A program made the position numbers and the translations under genes. 64,000 nt of DNA from Terfezia claveryi (taxonomy: Eukaryota > Ascomycota > Pezizomycetes > Pezizales > Pezizaceae), in NCBI GenBank assembly GCA_015179025.1, contig WHUX01000059.1, forward strand, positions 1-64,000, in the 5' to 3' direction. Numbering within the stretch: position 1 is the first letter of the stretch; the number at the start of each line of letters is the position of its first letter. Under the pieces are notes generated by a model. That model was not told where the DNA came from and ran no database searches. It was given only the letters and a program-made list of their open reading frames with translations. Of this stretch, positions 44,842 through 58,060 are shown in pieces.

Positions 44842-47066
44842 ATGTTATCCACACTAGAGCCACGACCCTCAAAGAAGTCGCAGACATTCACTCAATTCAC
44901 GTATGGGTTCTATTGTTCTCTCGTTCGTTGCAAACCTTGCTGAGTGTTTACAGTTATGACCTACCCCACCGCGTACAATGCTCTAAATACTATCCCGTCT
45001 CTCCACAACCATCAAGCACTAGCAAAAATGCGGCAACGCCGTCGATAGTAGTCTACGGGCATGATCAGGGGGTAACAGTGGTATGGAAGGGGTTCAAGGT
45101 GCAGCAGAAGGCAGCGTCCGAGGAGCCAGAGCTGAACAGCCGAATACCGCAACCCAGAGGATCCAGGAAAAGACCTTCTACCCAGAGTCAAGACTTAGAG
45201 AATACAGGGAGGAGGAGGCGACTGCGACGGAATGTAAACTCCCCAGAAGAAACGGAGGACATTTGGCAGGACATTTTGATGTCAAAGGGACCCACGGGTT
45301 CGCGGCAAGCCAAAGGCCCCATTCCCTTCTCGACGGCACAGACACAAAATCCGCAAAAGGAGACACACACCCAGACTGTACACCTTGGGACAGCAGTCCA
45401 CGGCCTTTCATTTCTGCCATCTACAGTTCTTAGCTCAATCACACCCAACATTTCTGTCGAAAACTTGGTTATCATATCCGACGATGGAAGTGTACCACTA
45501 TCTTCACGTTTGCTAAAGAATAACATAGTTATGGCAATAATATGTTCCGATAATTCTGTTCGTCTAATATCACTGCCTCTACTGCCTACTCCTTCAGCAA
45601 CCCCACAAATTCTCACAGTTTCCGGAATTTCTGCCCACCGCACCCTTCCAACAGCCGTGTCCCTAGCGCTTGCCCCTACGCCCCCGAAACCAGATCAGGC
45701 GAGGACTGGTTTATCGGGTGCCCCCTCTTATGAGTTCCTCATTGCCTCAGTATCCCCGGACATTTCCGGGCGGCTACTCCTTTGGAGAGTCGCTCTAACA
45801 ACGTCCCAACCCAGATCCCACAATGATGCACCAATTCGATTTGTCAAACCAATAGCACCACATGTCGTTCCACTCTCACACCCCGCAGTACATGTGAGCT
45901 TCAATCCCAGTTCATCATCGTCTCTTTCTCGGCACCACCTTCTCATAGCTGACAATAACGGCGGACTTCGAGTCTACGACACGGATAAAAGGCAATGGCT
46001 GCTGACCTTGTACATGGACTTCCCTCCTCACGGACAAATGCGAAAGAAAATCCTAGGAGCAGAGTGGTGTTTAGATGGGCAGGCCATTGTTGTTCTCAGT
46101 GGGGATGGGGAATGGGGCATCTTCGAACTTCATGGAAAAGGGAAAATTTTACCCTGTGGCAAGGTTGGGGAGACAGTTGAAAGCTCGAGTAATGGAAAGA
46201 GGCGATATGGTCTAGGGGGCAACACGATATTTTCTGGAAGCTCAACCGCGTCAAGTAGTACTGGTGGGGGAACCAGCATCGGAAATAGATCAATCAGAAG
46301 CGCCTTTTCATCATCGGCTTCAAATTTGTTACATGTACAGCCACAAATCACGAAGGGAAAGTTGGCCGTTACAATTTTGCCGAGCTCTAGGGCAGACTTG
46401 TTTGTGGATATTATACCCAAAGGGATATCAGGTGATCATGAGATGCTAGCACTAGATTATGGCAACCAGTTAGTGGTAATACCATCGATACAAGAGACTT
46501 TGGCTGCGAGAAAGAGAGGCAATGGGGAGAAATCAAGGACAGTGGAGCTGAAGGGCATAGTATTAGGAGGGGAGGATGTGGCGAGTTTGGATATCAGATG
46601 GCTCGTAGCAAAGAGATCCCCGGTTGCTACACCAACCGCCCCATCTTTGATCGCTGGATCAAGGCCGCAGAGCCAGACTTCAGAGTTGAATGTTTTTGGG
46701 AGACCCAAGAGCAGAAGAAACGTGCGGGAAGATGACGAATATGACGAGGAGGACCCATATTACATCAATGATGATGGAGATATAGTTCACGGAAAGAGGC
46801 CACCTCCAGAGGCGGAGAAGTTGATGCCTAAGGTGCAAGTGATTGTAGGAGCTGGGTTTAGATTGAATGTGTTTAACGTGGAAGATGACGTTCTTAATAC
46901 AAGCCCAGCCTCCAAAGCACTGGTCATGGCTAAAACTGGGTTCGTGCCGGGATTGGCGGCAAGAGTAGGCGGACTGGGAGTAAGCCCGCTGGGATATAGT
47001 TCCTCGCCGATGGTAGGGGGGGTGTTTGCCTCGTCTGGGCTGAATAAGAGGAAGGCTATGTTTTGA
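44842..47066 (+). CDS. WD40-type beta-propeller protein, probable Nup37-like nucleoporin
   Basis: Exon 1 (44842-44900) encodes MLSTLEPRPSKKSQTFTQFT. A 53-bp intron (44901-44953, GTATGG...TTTACAG) is followed by exon 2 (44954-47066). The total is 723 residues with an intact frame. The joined sequence FTYDLPHRVQCSKYYPV, the segment SIVVYGHDQGVTVVWKG and later blades (VMAIICSDNSVRLISLPLLP, LLIADNNGGLRVYDTDKRQW, ILGAEWCLDGQAIVVLSGDG) are spaced like WD40 repeats. A basic loop (RKRPSTQSQDLENTGRRRRL, about residues 95-120) may be a nuclear signal. The order of blades and the YDLP-type start recall the extended fungal Nup37 of the Nup107-160 complex, from memory of the family; an alternative is another nuclear WD40 protein. 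It shares a promoter with APC1. Confidence 0.75.
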
Positions 47067-49559
47067 GTATCGTGGTGGACGATGCTTCCCTGGGTGAGTT
47101 GAGTTCAGCTTAATTCGGGCCTCTGGAGGTTGGGCTAGCTATGTGTTTGCTATACTTTTGTCATAATGTAAATCTCCATCCATATTTTGTTCTACGATGA
47201 TTATTTTTTTTTTGGTAAAAGGATGTCATTTCTACATTTTGTTTTTCTAGTCTCTTAATACGAATGCATCATCAATAGAGTGTGACTGATTTGGATGGTC
47301 AAGAAGAAGCAAAGTCTCAGGCTGGTTTTCGTAGACTGAGTACACTGTCTTGTTTATCGAAACCAACAAATCAAGCTCGCCCATTGCAGTTGTAGCGTTA
47401 TAAATACGTACCAAGCCGCAGGTCGCTCCCACCTACCGACCGGTTTCCGTACCGTACATATCCATTTCCGTGTATCTCAATGGGCCAGTTTGCATAAATT
47501 CAATTTTCATGCGCGCACACTCAACAGACCAGGAACATCAATTCTACTTCATCAACGGCTATACTAGCTGTAGCATCAGAACTTGATAGTCTGTCGTATG
47601 GGCCAGGCCATATTGAGACTCAGGCGGTTACGCTCCCCAAGCTGAAATTGATGTATTCATGTAGCCTAGCTATAGGTGAGTTCGCCCCAAGCCTAGACCT
47701 TGCAATTGACCCTGCATTGTGGTTTCTACAGAGGAAAGGAAGTGAAATAACCTATATCAATAGCTGCAGGGCCTAAACGACAATTATTGTATACGCTTGC
47801 AAGATACGAAACACCGAAGCCTTCAACTTTGAGGCCTGGGTTGAGTCACATGTCATAGTTGAGCCTGCTTTTTGGCAGGCCTCACCCACACCCTTTCTCT
47901 TGATTCTAATGAGGAACCTCGTCATATATCAGGAGCTGTATAAACGAGGTACTCAGACACCACAGTACTGGGGGCCTGGAGATGTTGAATAGGCATGTAG
48001 TAGTAGCGTTTGCTCCCAGTAGCTGCGCCGCGGCTGGAGTTCCACATTTCGTGACCACAATCACGGTTGTGGACATGTCATAATCTAGCTGACCTCGAGA
48101 CTCCGAAGGCGTATCTCGGTGCTTCTGATTTGAGGAATGGAGGAAGATGTGAAATCTTGACCGCAGCACCAAAAACCGCAAAAGGGTGCAAACACACGCA
48201 TGTCATAGGTATATCGCCTCACGAGCCCAGGCTTGGTTCGTATTCCATCTTCCCTTGCACTTTAATAATATTCCCTATACCAAATCAGCTTCTTGTCATG
48301 TATATTCCCTCATTTTCACCAACATTCCCAGAAGCTCACTTATTATAAGATATATGATGTATAGTCGTACAGACTCCGCCCCACAATGAAGGTGGAAATC
48401 CAGGGGATGGTTGCCGCATGGTATGGGGGTTCTGCTTTGGGTTTCTGTTCATTGTCTGTGGTTTCGGCCTCGCTAGCAATCAGTGCGCATTCGAGTTTGA
48501 TTGGATGTATTGGCCTTTTAAGGTGCCATCTGGAGAGTCCGAGTTTAAACGTCCTGTAAATTGACTGGCATTTTCTAGCCAATCCCCTAGCTGGAGGCGC
48601 TGTTGCCTCGGGGTTTTATTACGAAGCTTCGTGGCCGACGCCACTAGATGGTTGGATGAGCTTCCATCGATGATACATACCAGGCCGTGTGACTCAGGTA
48701 TCAAGTATCATCAGTTCGGGCGAAAACTTGCGACCAATTGTCATACAGTCTTGATAGCTGTTCTTGGTCATAAGGAAGGTTGACGTTTATTGACCAGTAG
48801 GAAAAGACGTCCTGAAGTCATTCCATCTACCTATCTATGGGCAATCTGCCAGCTGGAATGCATATGGTTCGCAACCCAGTGGCGGGTTTCGGTAAACAGC
48901 CGAGATATGCAACAATGTGGGGGAAACATCAGACGAAAGCTTAACTGCATGGTAAAGAAGCAAGGGACTACTTAAGAAAGGTTATCTGCACATAAATATA
49001 TCAAAAGAAAAATTTGCAGACAGTTAAAGACTAGGATCAGTATTCGAAATTCATGAGATTCACAGGTTAAGGCGCACTGCGCCACGCATGGCCTCACGTC
49101 CACTTTATAATAGAAGGGTTCTAGTAAGCAGCTTAATTGCCCTTGTCTGGTTTGGTTATGCCCAGCCGCGGGGTGAAGTTCGAACTGCGTGGTAGGATCA
49201 CGCGGATCAATGCCCCGGAGGGATGCGGCGTACGATAGGTATGGCATGGCGACAGGGGCCGGGAGCTGGCCCTGGTTAGCGGGGGCTACAAAAGAGAGCC
49301 ACCCGCTCAATATAGAAAGGTTTCCAGAAGCCAATATTCTGGGAAATATCATCTGAACAGGCAGATTTAATTCACATATATATTTTTATCTGACGTACCG
49401 TGTCACACACATACATACCCTACCTTCCTCACTGATCACCTGGCTGAAGGAAAGGGAGGGTCAACTGAACCTACGGCACTTGCGAGAGAGAACACTTAAA
49501 TAATAGTTAGGGTGCAAAGCGTTGGGAGAACTTACTCTGTTTCATTGAACGGAGACACC
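47067..49559. other. 2.5-kb intergenic region
   Basis: Only scattered short frames are present. A T/A-rich region near 47200-47240 probably ends the WD40 gene transcript. A segment near 49170-49190 (AAGTTCGAACTGCG) was considered for a tRNA and not accepted. There is no supported gene. Confidence 0.4.
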
Positions 49560-52500
49560 ATGGTAGGTTGGAGTTTTTTCGTACCTTGGCCCTTGCGGCC
49601 TCTGATCGTACCATCAACTACAACATCTCTCACCAGAAGGAGCACATTCGCTCTGAGTCCCTCTTCACTAATATCGCTATCTTCATTACAGCCTCCAACG
49701 ATAGGGTTGAAGTTATTGCATGCGGGAGAAAATCCGGTCTTTGAGTAAGTAGTATTGTAACTTTTTATGTTCATTCACTATCACTCCAAGTCTGAAGCTG
49801 ACGAGTCGAGCATAGTATTGTTGCAGTACATGGTCTTAACGGAGATGCCTATCGAACATGGACATGGAAGGCGACGAAGAAGGGCGAGAAGGATGTATTG
49901 TGGCTGAGGGACTTGCTTCCTAATGAGATTCAGGATGCTAGGATATTTACTTATGGGTACGATAGCATGCCTGCCCAAGTGGCCGGACGTGCATCGACAA
50001 AATTCATTCATCAGCATGCCGAGTCGTTTCTACAGGATTTGCATGCCCATAGAGTGAGCTCTTTGTTTTGGTCATTATAGGTCGAAATTGGCCATACTAA
50101 CTTTCTTCCAGAAAGGTGATGAGGTTTATAGACCGATCATATTCATTGCACATAGTTTAGGAGGAATACTGGTCAAGCAGGTGGGCAATGTTGTGTCATT
50201 TTAGGATACAACAAACCTACTAAATCTATCCTTAGGTACTTATTAATTCTAATGACTGCCATGTCGGACATAATGAGCACCTCCGTTCTATTTTGAATTC
50301 TACTTATGGCATAATGTTCATGGGAACGCCACACAACGGGTCTGGTCTCGCCAATTGGGGGAAGTTTGCGGAATCTGTGATCAGCCATGTCTTCCCAAAG
50401 TTTTTTGTTGACACTAACCCGCATCTTATCAATACCCTTGGAAAGAACTCGGAGGTTTTGCAAATTATTACCAAGCAGTTCATGTCAATTCAGCATCAGA
50501 ATCCGTTCCAGATCTTCTATTTTTGGGAGGAACTGAAGACTAAGCTCCCAAACGGGAGGATGGAACTAGTATGTTAAGAGCTCCAAACATGGCACTCGGA
50601 TTCTCCGCAGGACCTCGACATCATTTGTTTGCAGTTCTAATTTTCGGATTATAGGTTGTGGAATACTCTTCGGCTGTTCTTCAAGGGGCAGCGAACGTTC
50701 AGTCTTACGGCATCCATGGTGATCATACTAGCATTTGCAGGTTTGAAAATGAGGAATCTCCCGGGTATGAGGTACTAGTGAGAGCTCTCATTGATTGGAG
50801 AGAGGCTGCTCCCGATGCTGTGGGCCTGAAGTGGGCGCAGTACAGAGATCAAGTTATGCTTTCGAATATCCACAATAATATGTCGCCCACAGGATCGCAT
50901 ATTGGTACACGTAAGTGCATGCATGTGGCTCATCTCCTTCGATGCTCATCTGCGCAAGTCAGGGCGCAATTTGCGCGGGCCCAGGCTCCCTCTGTATCCC
51001 TAGAAATAATGAAAATAAAACGTACTGATAGTCTCTGGTTCATCTAGCTCCTAGTAAATTCCTATTTCCACCTCCACAACCCGAGGTTCCAAACATCGAG
51101 AGAAAGATGATAATTCCGGCGCCCACAGGCGACGACATTTCGCTAATCAGTTCTACCATGCTCTCCGCTAAGACAGAGCCTCATTTTATTGTTTCACATC
51201 ATCCAAATGAGGTTTTTGAGGGACGAAAGGAAGATCTTGATAGGCTAGACCAAATTTTACAAAATCCGAAGAAACGGGAGAAGGGAAACGCAAGTGCAGT
51301 TGTATTCGGGATATCAGGAAGTGGAAAAACACATTTGGTACGACAATATGTGTACGAAAAGCGAAATAATTATCCTGGCGGAGTATTTTGGGTTGAGGCA
51401 GTATCTTCGGCGAGCATCAAACTTGGATATTGGAAGCTCGCGGTGGGGCTAGAGTTGACAGAGAGGACGAGATTCAGTGAAGAACCGCACGGTGACTTCT
51501 TCGTTCACTTAGTCACTGACTGGTTCCAGAGTCACTCGAAATGGCTTCTGGTGTTGGATGGCGCGGACCACGAGACAGATTTTGAGCTGAACTTGTTGAA
51601 AGAGATCATACCTGGTGGGGCTGACGGGGCGATAATAATTACGACAGTAAATAAGGCCTTGGCTGGAAGAGCGAGGCTTGGATCGCCTGAAGGATTGTCT
51701 TTAAAGAATATGGACACTCAGGACTCTGTCAATATCCTCTTCCAATATGCCAGGATTATAGAGCCTAGCGCGGAAGACATTAAGGATGCTGAGGAGCTTG
51801 TGGAACTGATGGATTTCCTACCTCTAGCTATTCACTCGGCAGGAAGCTCGATGAAAGTGATGCAGATGGATCTGGGCAATTATTTGCGATATTACAAGAA
51901 GCAACCGGAAGTGGAAGGACTGACTTCGTTCCACATAATCCTCGATCAGCTGCACAAGAGATACCCTGAAGCATTAAACCTGATTTACATATTGTCATTC
52001 GTGGAGAGGAAGGTGCCCGTGGCAATGGTGGAATGGGGGATGAAGAACTGGAACGGACCACCGCTAGTTACAAAGAAACGTGGGCTTGGTTTGAATGTAA
52101 CTTTGGGGCATCTTCTCTCTTATTCATTGATTGAGCGGAAGAGTGTTGCCGAGGTCGATTACCCTGGGCGAGTGGATACTCTCTTAGTGCATAAGGTTGT
52201 GCAAGATATATGCCGGCTCAGGATGAAACAAGAGGGCAGGGGCAGCCTGGAGATGTATTTTTACCATGCGTCAAAGATTTTCTGCAGGTCTTTCCGGAGG
52301 ATGGAGCAGCGTAGGAGGGACAAGAATTTCTCGGTTTCGGATTACCGACGCTTTCAGGTTCACATCGCAAAAGTTTTGAGCCATGGTCATGCGATGAAGC
52401 TCAATCCAGAGGACATAGGTGATGTCTTAGACGATCTAGAAGAAGTTTTGACAGGGATCAAGAATGCAATCAATAGATATACGCCTAGGTATGGCAGCCA

Positions 52501-54184
52501 GTCTACAGACGATGGAGATGGGGAATACATGCCACCAAAGTCACAATTCAGTGGCTCCTGGAGCTCTTTGGACGAGTCAAGTGGATCTGCCTCAGAAGCA
52601 GTGAGTGGGGAGATAGTATACCACCCCGGCAATCCAGTTATGGACTCTCCATTGGAGAATTTTGGGCCTCTGTTCCCTCCTTCGCTATCTGGATATGACG
52701 CTTCCAGCCCCACAGTCAGAGCAAGTGGATCCGGTCAAGCATCAGCCAATAGGACCCCACCTCCCATCAACCATCCATTTACATTGCCTAGTGGATCACC
52801 TCCGCCTCCTCCCCCCCTCTTTCTAGAGAATATATTAGTGGACTTACACCTCGCAACCCTAACACCCCATTCTCTCCTCCCTATCCTCCAAGCCCTGGAG
52901 GCCCGGTAAAGTTCCCTGCTTATCCCGGCGTTTCCGAAGAACATGAGAACCTTGGTATGCTGAACCGAAACCACAGTGACCCGGCTCTAGCAAAGAAACG
53001 CTCCACAGCCTTCTCCGAACAGGCGAGTAAGTCCTATGGGGACTTGACAAGTGGATTAGGGAGGGGGATTCACGTCAACCTGCCCTTGTCAAGGGATACT
53101 TCAAATAACCTACCATGGGGCAGTCCGCCCAGGGACCCGAGCCGGACAAAAGAGCTGATATATTCGCGATTCGATACATCGCCTTGGAGCGAGTCTGGCG
53201 GAGTTGGTATGGCTCGAGTCCGCTCGGAGGATAGTAAAGGAAGCTTGAAGCAGCGGGATCGAATTTTAAAGAAGCTATCTTCTGAGGCCATGTCACGTTC
53301 AACATCTGCTGGAAGCGTACCCGGAGGTGTGCCGCTCCTTTCGCCCACCAACTCCGAGCCAATGAGTAGGCGGGGGTCAGTGGGATCTGTAGCCAGTGTG
53401 TCCCGCTACCACAAGCTTCCCAACAGATCGATACCGAACATAGATAGCGAGCCCCTGCTGGAAATAGAGCTCACTCCGGATCAGCGCAAAGGCTATCATG
53501 TACGGAAAGGGTCTGGGCCAGGACTCCACGTGGAAGACGAATATGACTCAGGGGTGGATGGCGTAGGAGGCAGGGTTATTGAGTTTGGGGCACCGCCACC
53601 CGCAGACGGGCCGGGCTCGCGCAGGGATTCTGTGGCGGGATTAGGAATCGGTCTCTTCCCTGCAACCAACCCAGCAGAGTACCTTGCTGCGTCGCGGCGC
53701 TCGTCTGCTCCTGGAGCTGTACAAGACCCTCATCATCATGGATTAGTCCACTATCGTCACGCACCTACACCCTCCTCGGGTGGAGCTACTGGGGCGACCA
53801 ACTCCCCACCCTCGGGCAGCAGCAGTGTGGTTGATCCCCGATCACCGTCTCCCGCAAGTATCATTGAAGCTGCGGGTGGCGCGCCCATGCAACGCTCTAT
53901 CAGTGAGCCCAAGGGGGTCTTGCCGGCGCCACTGCTCAGAGTCTAGAAGAGAAGGAAGCGGGTCGATTATCCAAGGCGGGGGGGGAGTTGTGAGGGGTCG
54001 GGCGAGTTTGAGGCGGGTCTCGAGGGCCATCAGCCCGTTTGGCGGGAAGAATGGGAAAAGGTATTCCCCTAGAGAGGCGTTTTTGGAGTACGAGCCTTCC
54101 TTGGATGAGGAGCCATTATTTGAGCGGGAGGAGCCGGATACGGATGAAGACGGGAAGGGCAAGGGGAAGGGGATGCCTGAGTGA
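49560..54184 (+). CDS. lipase-like/NB-ARC (NLR-like STAND) protein (frame broken twice)
   Basis: Exons are 49560-49744, 49816-50053, 50112-50180, 50236-50568, 50655-50910 and 51048-54184. All five introns are GT-AG and phase-consistent. Residues about 60-340 form an alpha/beta-hydrolase-like domain of the DUF676/PGAP1 kind: DIVAVHGLNGDAYRTW, the nucleophile elbow FIAHSLGG (Ser156), GIMFMGTPHNGSG, and the distal GIHGDHTSICRF with the catalytic His. Residues about 410-720 are an NB-ARC-type NTPase with a P-loop GISGSGKT (448-455), Walker B WLLVLDGAD (about 527-534), GAIIITTVNKAL, and LPLAIHSAG as the GxP motif. The remaining 600 residues are Ser/Pro/Gly-rich and disordered with no WD40, ankyrin or TPR repeats. 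Two frame breaks occur, at the C7 run near 52811-52817 and near 53940. With them repaired the length is about 1406 residues. The role is probably self/non-self or stress signalling, inferred from the family. Confidence 0.85.
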
Positions 54185-55152
54185 GCTCCAGTTGAGCACG
54201 CATACTCGCAGCCCTGGAATTACCCAGCTGACCTTCACGTCTTCTATGGAACCTCTATTGACGGACAGGCGCCTTGATTTCTCACAACTCTCTTCTCATC
54301 ATTGTTATGACTTTTCTCTGGCGTCGTTTATTGCATTATTACATTTGGTTACAATTACATTTCATGGTTTGCATTTAGTCGGGGTCGGTCTAGAAATTTG
54401 TGGACGTTGTTTCGCGCTCACGCTGGAGGTGTGCTTTGGTATATAATATTGGGATTTCGGTAGGATTCTGTTAGGAGAAGGTGGTGCATGCATATTGGGT
54501 CCTTGTTTTTTGATATTCAGTTCTCTGAGAGCGAGGGCATTAATATTGTTCGATGAGTTTACCTCCGCAACCATAGATTGTATGTTTTTTTTTTGTGTTT
54601 TATATAATTTTGGGGGTTTGGCAGGATGGTTGGGTCGATGGTTGGGTCGATGGTTTTTGTTGCTTGTTGGGCATATACCGTATTAATTCGCAAGTAAGGC
54701 AGTACTACTGTATAAGACAGGGGTAAAACAGCCCTAATTTTGGCCGAGATATCCGAATCGTGTATTAGACATCAGATTTTTCTTATAGGACAGTAGTATA
54801 GTAATGTCGACGGTTTCTTTCACTCATCACCATCACTTGTTCCAATGTCGATTCTGCTGGCATCTCGTGCTGGACCCAATCCGCAAACTACAGGCCAAAA
54901 ACCTCAAGCAACCTCTGTTTTGCAACTACAGAAATCTGGCAACACAGAAGATGAAGGTTTCGACCTTGAGGTTTAGGATGATGAGAAGGAGGCGGATGGA
55001 AGGATAATGAGCAGGGAGATTATATTGCTGATTTTTTTCATATAATATCGCTAAGTCACACCCTTCCCCCGTTACTTATTTTTGCCAAATGTGAGTCTGG
55101 GAATGCTATAGTATACCACCACCAATCCATTCAGTTTTCCTTAGTTCTATGG

Positions 55153-55187
<35 letters not shown>

Positions 55188-55814
55188 TTTTTCCCCAGAG
55201 GTTTTTAATCTACCCGCTACAGAGATGGCTTTTATAATTATTCAGCCTATCCATCCTATAAGCAGCCCCCCCCCCCCCAACCCCTGGCGCCGCGCCCGCT
55301 TGAGGGTAAATTAGTTGTTGTTGTATATGTCACACATGCACATATGTACTAATGCAACATATATATATATTTTTTTGGGGGAGGGCGGATACGGTTTATA
55401 CCCTACTTCCATGAAAATCCAAGGGAAGTCGGGGTGGGGGTGGGGGTGGGGGGAAGAAGCATTTTTATATGGCTCGAAAACCGCCGCTTTTTTCTAGTGA
55501 TTGCGGTAGGGTGTAGAGTAGGGTGTTTGTTCCAATTTTTTTTCTTTAATATTTTTTTTTATTTTTATTTTTATAGGGAAATGGATGTGTACAGTTTATA
55601 TCCTAGCATACAGCCAACCAACCAACTCCCCCTCCCCCCCCAACCACTATACCAATAACAGTTTTTTTTTTCCCTCCTCCCCTTGGTCTAGTAGACACAA
55701 CAGAGGGAGGGGGAGTGTTCTATACAGAGAGAAAAAAAATCGGTATTATGTAAACTTCATACAGCCTACCGCATAAGAGCAATATTTACACCAATCTGCT
55801 CGACGCATTTCGAC
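54185..55814. other. convergent intergenic region with microsatellites
   Basis: This is the 3' flank shared by the NLR-like gene (plus) and the quinolinate phosphoribosyltransferase gene (minus). It carries an (ATT)n run at about 55155-55187, a C11-13 run near 55267 and other T-rich tracts. No gene is supported. Confidence 0.45.
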
Positions 55815-56896
55815 CTAGTGATCAATTTTCAGAGAAAAGTCGACATGTTTCGTGCTTTGATGAATCGAGCTCGTTGAGATGATATCGATATCTGCCCCTC
55901 CCACCAGCCCCCCACCAAAATTAGTATTCCTCTCCACTGACCCTAAACTTGGGGAAGAAAAAAGAAAGAAAAAAAAAACACTCACCATTGCACGCATACT
56001 CGGCCACATTGCTTTCCCCCAAGCCGCCACTACACTCTAAAAGCACATGTCCCTTTCCCTCCTCCCTCCACCTCCTCTTCAACCTCTCCGCCACAGCTCT
56101 GACAACCTCCCCCCACAATTATCCAACATCACCACATCCGCACCCGCACTCGCCGCCTCACATGCCTCCTCCTCACTCCCCACCTCCACCTCAATCTTGC
56201 CACTAAACCCCACCACGCTCCTCGCCGCCTTGACGGCATTCTCAATGCTCCCTGTGCTCCAGATATGGTTGTCCTTGAGCATGACCATGGAGCTAAGATC
56301 GAAGCGGTGCTGGTCAACCCCGCCGACGAGCATGGCGTATTTCTCAACGAGGCGGAAGCCAGGAGTAGTTTTGCGGGTTCCCGCGAGGATTCCCGTGTAA
56401 CCGTAGGAGCGGAGGAGGGTGAGGAAGTTGTGGGAAGCGGTAGCGATGCCCGAGGCACGGGAGAGGAGGTTGAGAGCGAGACGTTCTCCTAGGAGGAGGC
56501 AGCGCGCGGGGCCGACGACGGTGGCGACAACGAGCTTGGGCTGGGTGGCGGTGGGGGCCAGCGGGGCGCCTTCAGGGTAGTTCCAGCGGATGGTGCAGGT
56601 GAGTTGGCGGAAGATTTCGTTGACGAAGGGAGCGCCGGCGAGGATGCCCTGGGGTAAGCGGTTAGTTGAGGTGTCAGACCGTGTGAGGAGGGAGCGGAAT
56701 GGCATACGGGACTTTTTGCATACAAGGTAGCGGTCTTGACATCCTCGCCGACTACAAAGCCGCCGTAATCGAATGAGGGGCAGTCCTCGTGGAGCCAGGA
56801 GGCAATGGTGCGCTTGTAATCCGCGGGGAGCAGGTGAGCGAGGGTGCCGTGCGCTGAGGCGGGGGCGGGGGCGGTTCTCTCGGTGGTGGAGGCCAT
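55815..56896 (-). CDS. BNA6: nicotinate-nucleotide pyrophosphorylase (quinolinate phosphoribosyltransferase)
   Basis: Exons are 56896-56708, 56648-55986 and 55891-55815. Introns are 59 bp (GTATGC...CCCCAG with CAACTAACC) and 94 bp (GTGAGTG...GGGCAG). The enzyme converts quinolinate and PRPP to nicotinate mononucleotide, CO2 and PPi, the entry of de novo NAD synthesis from tryptophan. Diagnostic blocks are [12 protein letters not shown] (N-terminal), [27 protein letters not shown] (about residue 153, substrate and phosphate binding), [10 protein letters not shown] (about 185-194), DVVMLDN and the C-terminal [20 protein letters not shown] frame change occurs at the G6 run (56109-56114) just after MLDN. 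One added G gives 930 nt, 309 residues, near the family's usual 290-300. No targeting signal is seen, as expected for a cytosolic or nuclear enzyme. Confidence 0.95.
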
Positions 56897-58060
56897 GACC
56901 GTGAACTACACTAGAGACGTTTGCACTGGATGACTGTTGTGGTAGCGGTACTGCCGCTGAATAAGCAGCCAGAACCTACAGAGCAGCCTGCATGTTTCAT
57001 CTGCATGTTTCATCTGCATACCCTACAGACAGTCATAATTTATCTGCATATCCTACAGACAGCCAGTATGTTTCATTTGCATACCCTACACACAGCCAGC
57101 ATACTGTATTTCATCTACAGACATCCATTTAGATGTTTTATCTCTATACCCCATATCAGACCAGATGGTCAGCATGTTTCACTGAGCTGAAGTTGAGAAG
57201 GATATCCCAGAGATCAATATGAAGCTCGTGTACAGTATATAAAGACCCATACTCTCATCTCAGCCCATCCCATCCTCCGCGATAGCCTAGATCTACTGCT
57301 CAAAGAAACAGGGTCCCCGCTAACCGTCCATTCTATCCACCCCGTCTCTTACCCTCACGGCATCTAGAAAGGAGGAACGCTGCAGTCAAACAATGATGGT
57401 AAGGTTGAGCTCCGATTTTAGAGGTATTGTTCCTGTAGTTAATTCCCCTAAAGGCAATGAATAACGCTGAGAAGGTCAGACCTCCCTGCCCACAAGCCTC
57501 AATCACACCCAATCGTTTCTAATGGAGATTAGCTATCGTCATCTATAAGCCTATATTAACTTTAGCCATTATCCAGAGACGAGAATTTACCCCAGTGGCG
57601 GCCGTCAATTGCACGCCAACTCCATAAATAATGGGGCCGAAAAAACTTTTGACTTCGTTTAACAGTCTTGAGGTTTTTCTTTCACCCCTTGGCTTGGGGA
57701 GTATCCGTTGTTTCTTGTTTCTGTTTTCAGCCTGTATAGGAGGGTGCTCCATGTAAACAACCGTAAGGGTGGAGCCGACGTCACATCACAACGTACCATT
57801 CAAGCTCTGGGTGACCAATTCGTGCTCTAAGTGGGTGAAGTTGTGTTGTATATTTTAAAAGGAGTAAATTCCACAGTATAACAAATGGGGTCAGAAAGGA
57901 AATGAAGAGATAAGGTGGGACAAAAAAAAAAAATTAAAAGATTAGACCCCATTGCATTAAAGAAAAGAGTCCATAGCATAACAACCAGCTCGAAAATCAT
58001 CCCCCATATGGTTATATACACCCTCGCAGTCAGCAACAAAAAAGCTAATCCCTACCTTAG
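56897..58060. other. intergenic region with short GCATACCCTACAGACAG repeats
   Basis: At about 56990-57175 a motif CATCTGCATACCCTACAGAC recurs three or four times in diverged form with CATGTTTCAT spacers. It lies upstream of the quinolinate phosphoribosyltransferase gene and downstream of the Sds23-type gene. Another GTAAACAAC core is at 57753. Confidence 0.5.

Noticed and set aside
49140..49215. Possible tRNA around AAGTTCGAACTGCG
   Set aside because: It resembles a T-arm, but no matching acceptor stem, D-arm and anticodon arm could be assembled on either strand.
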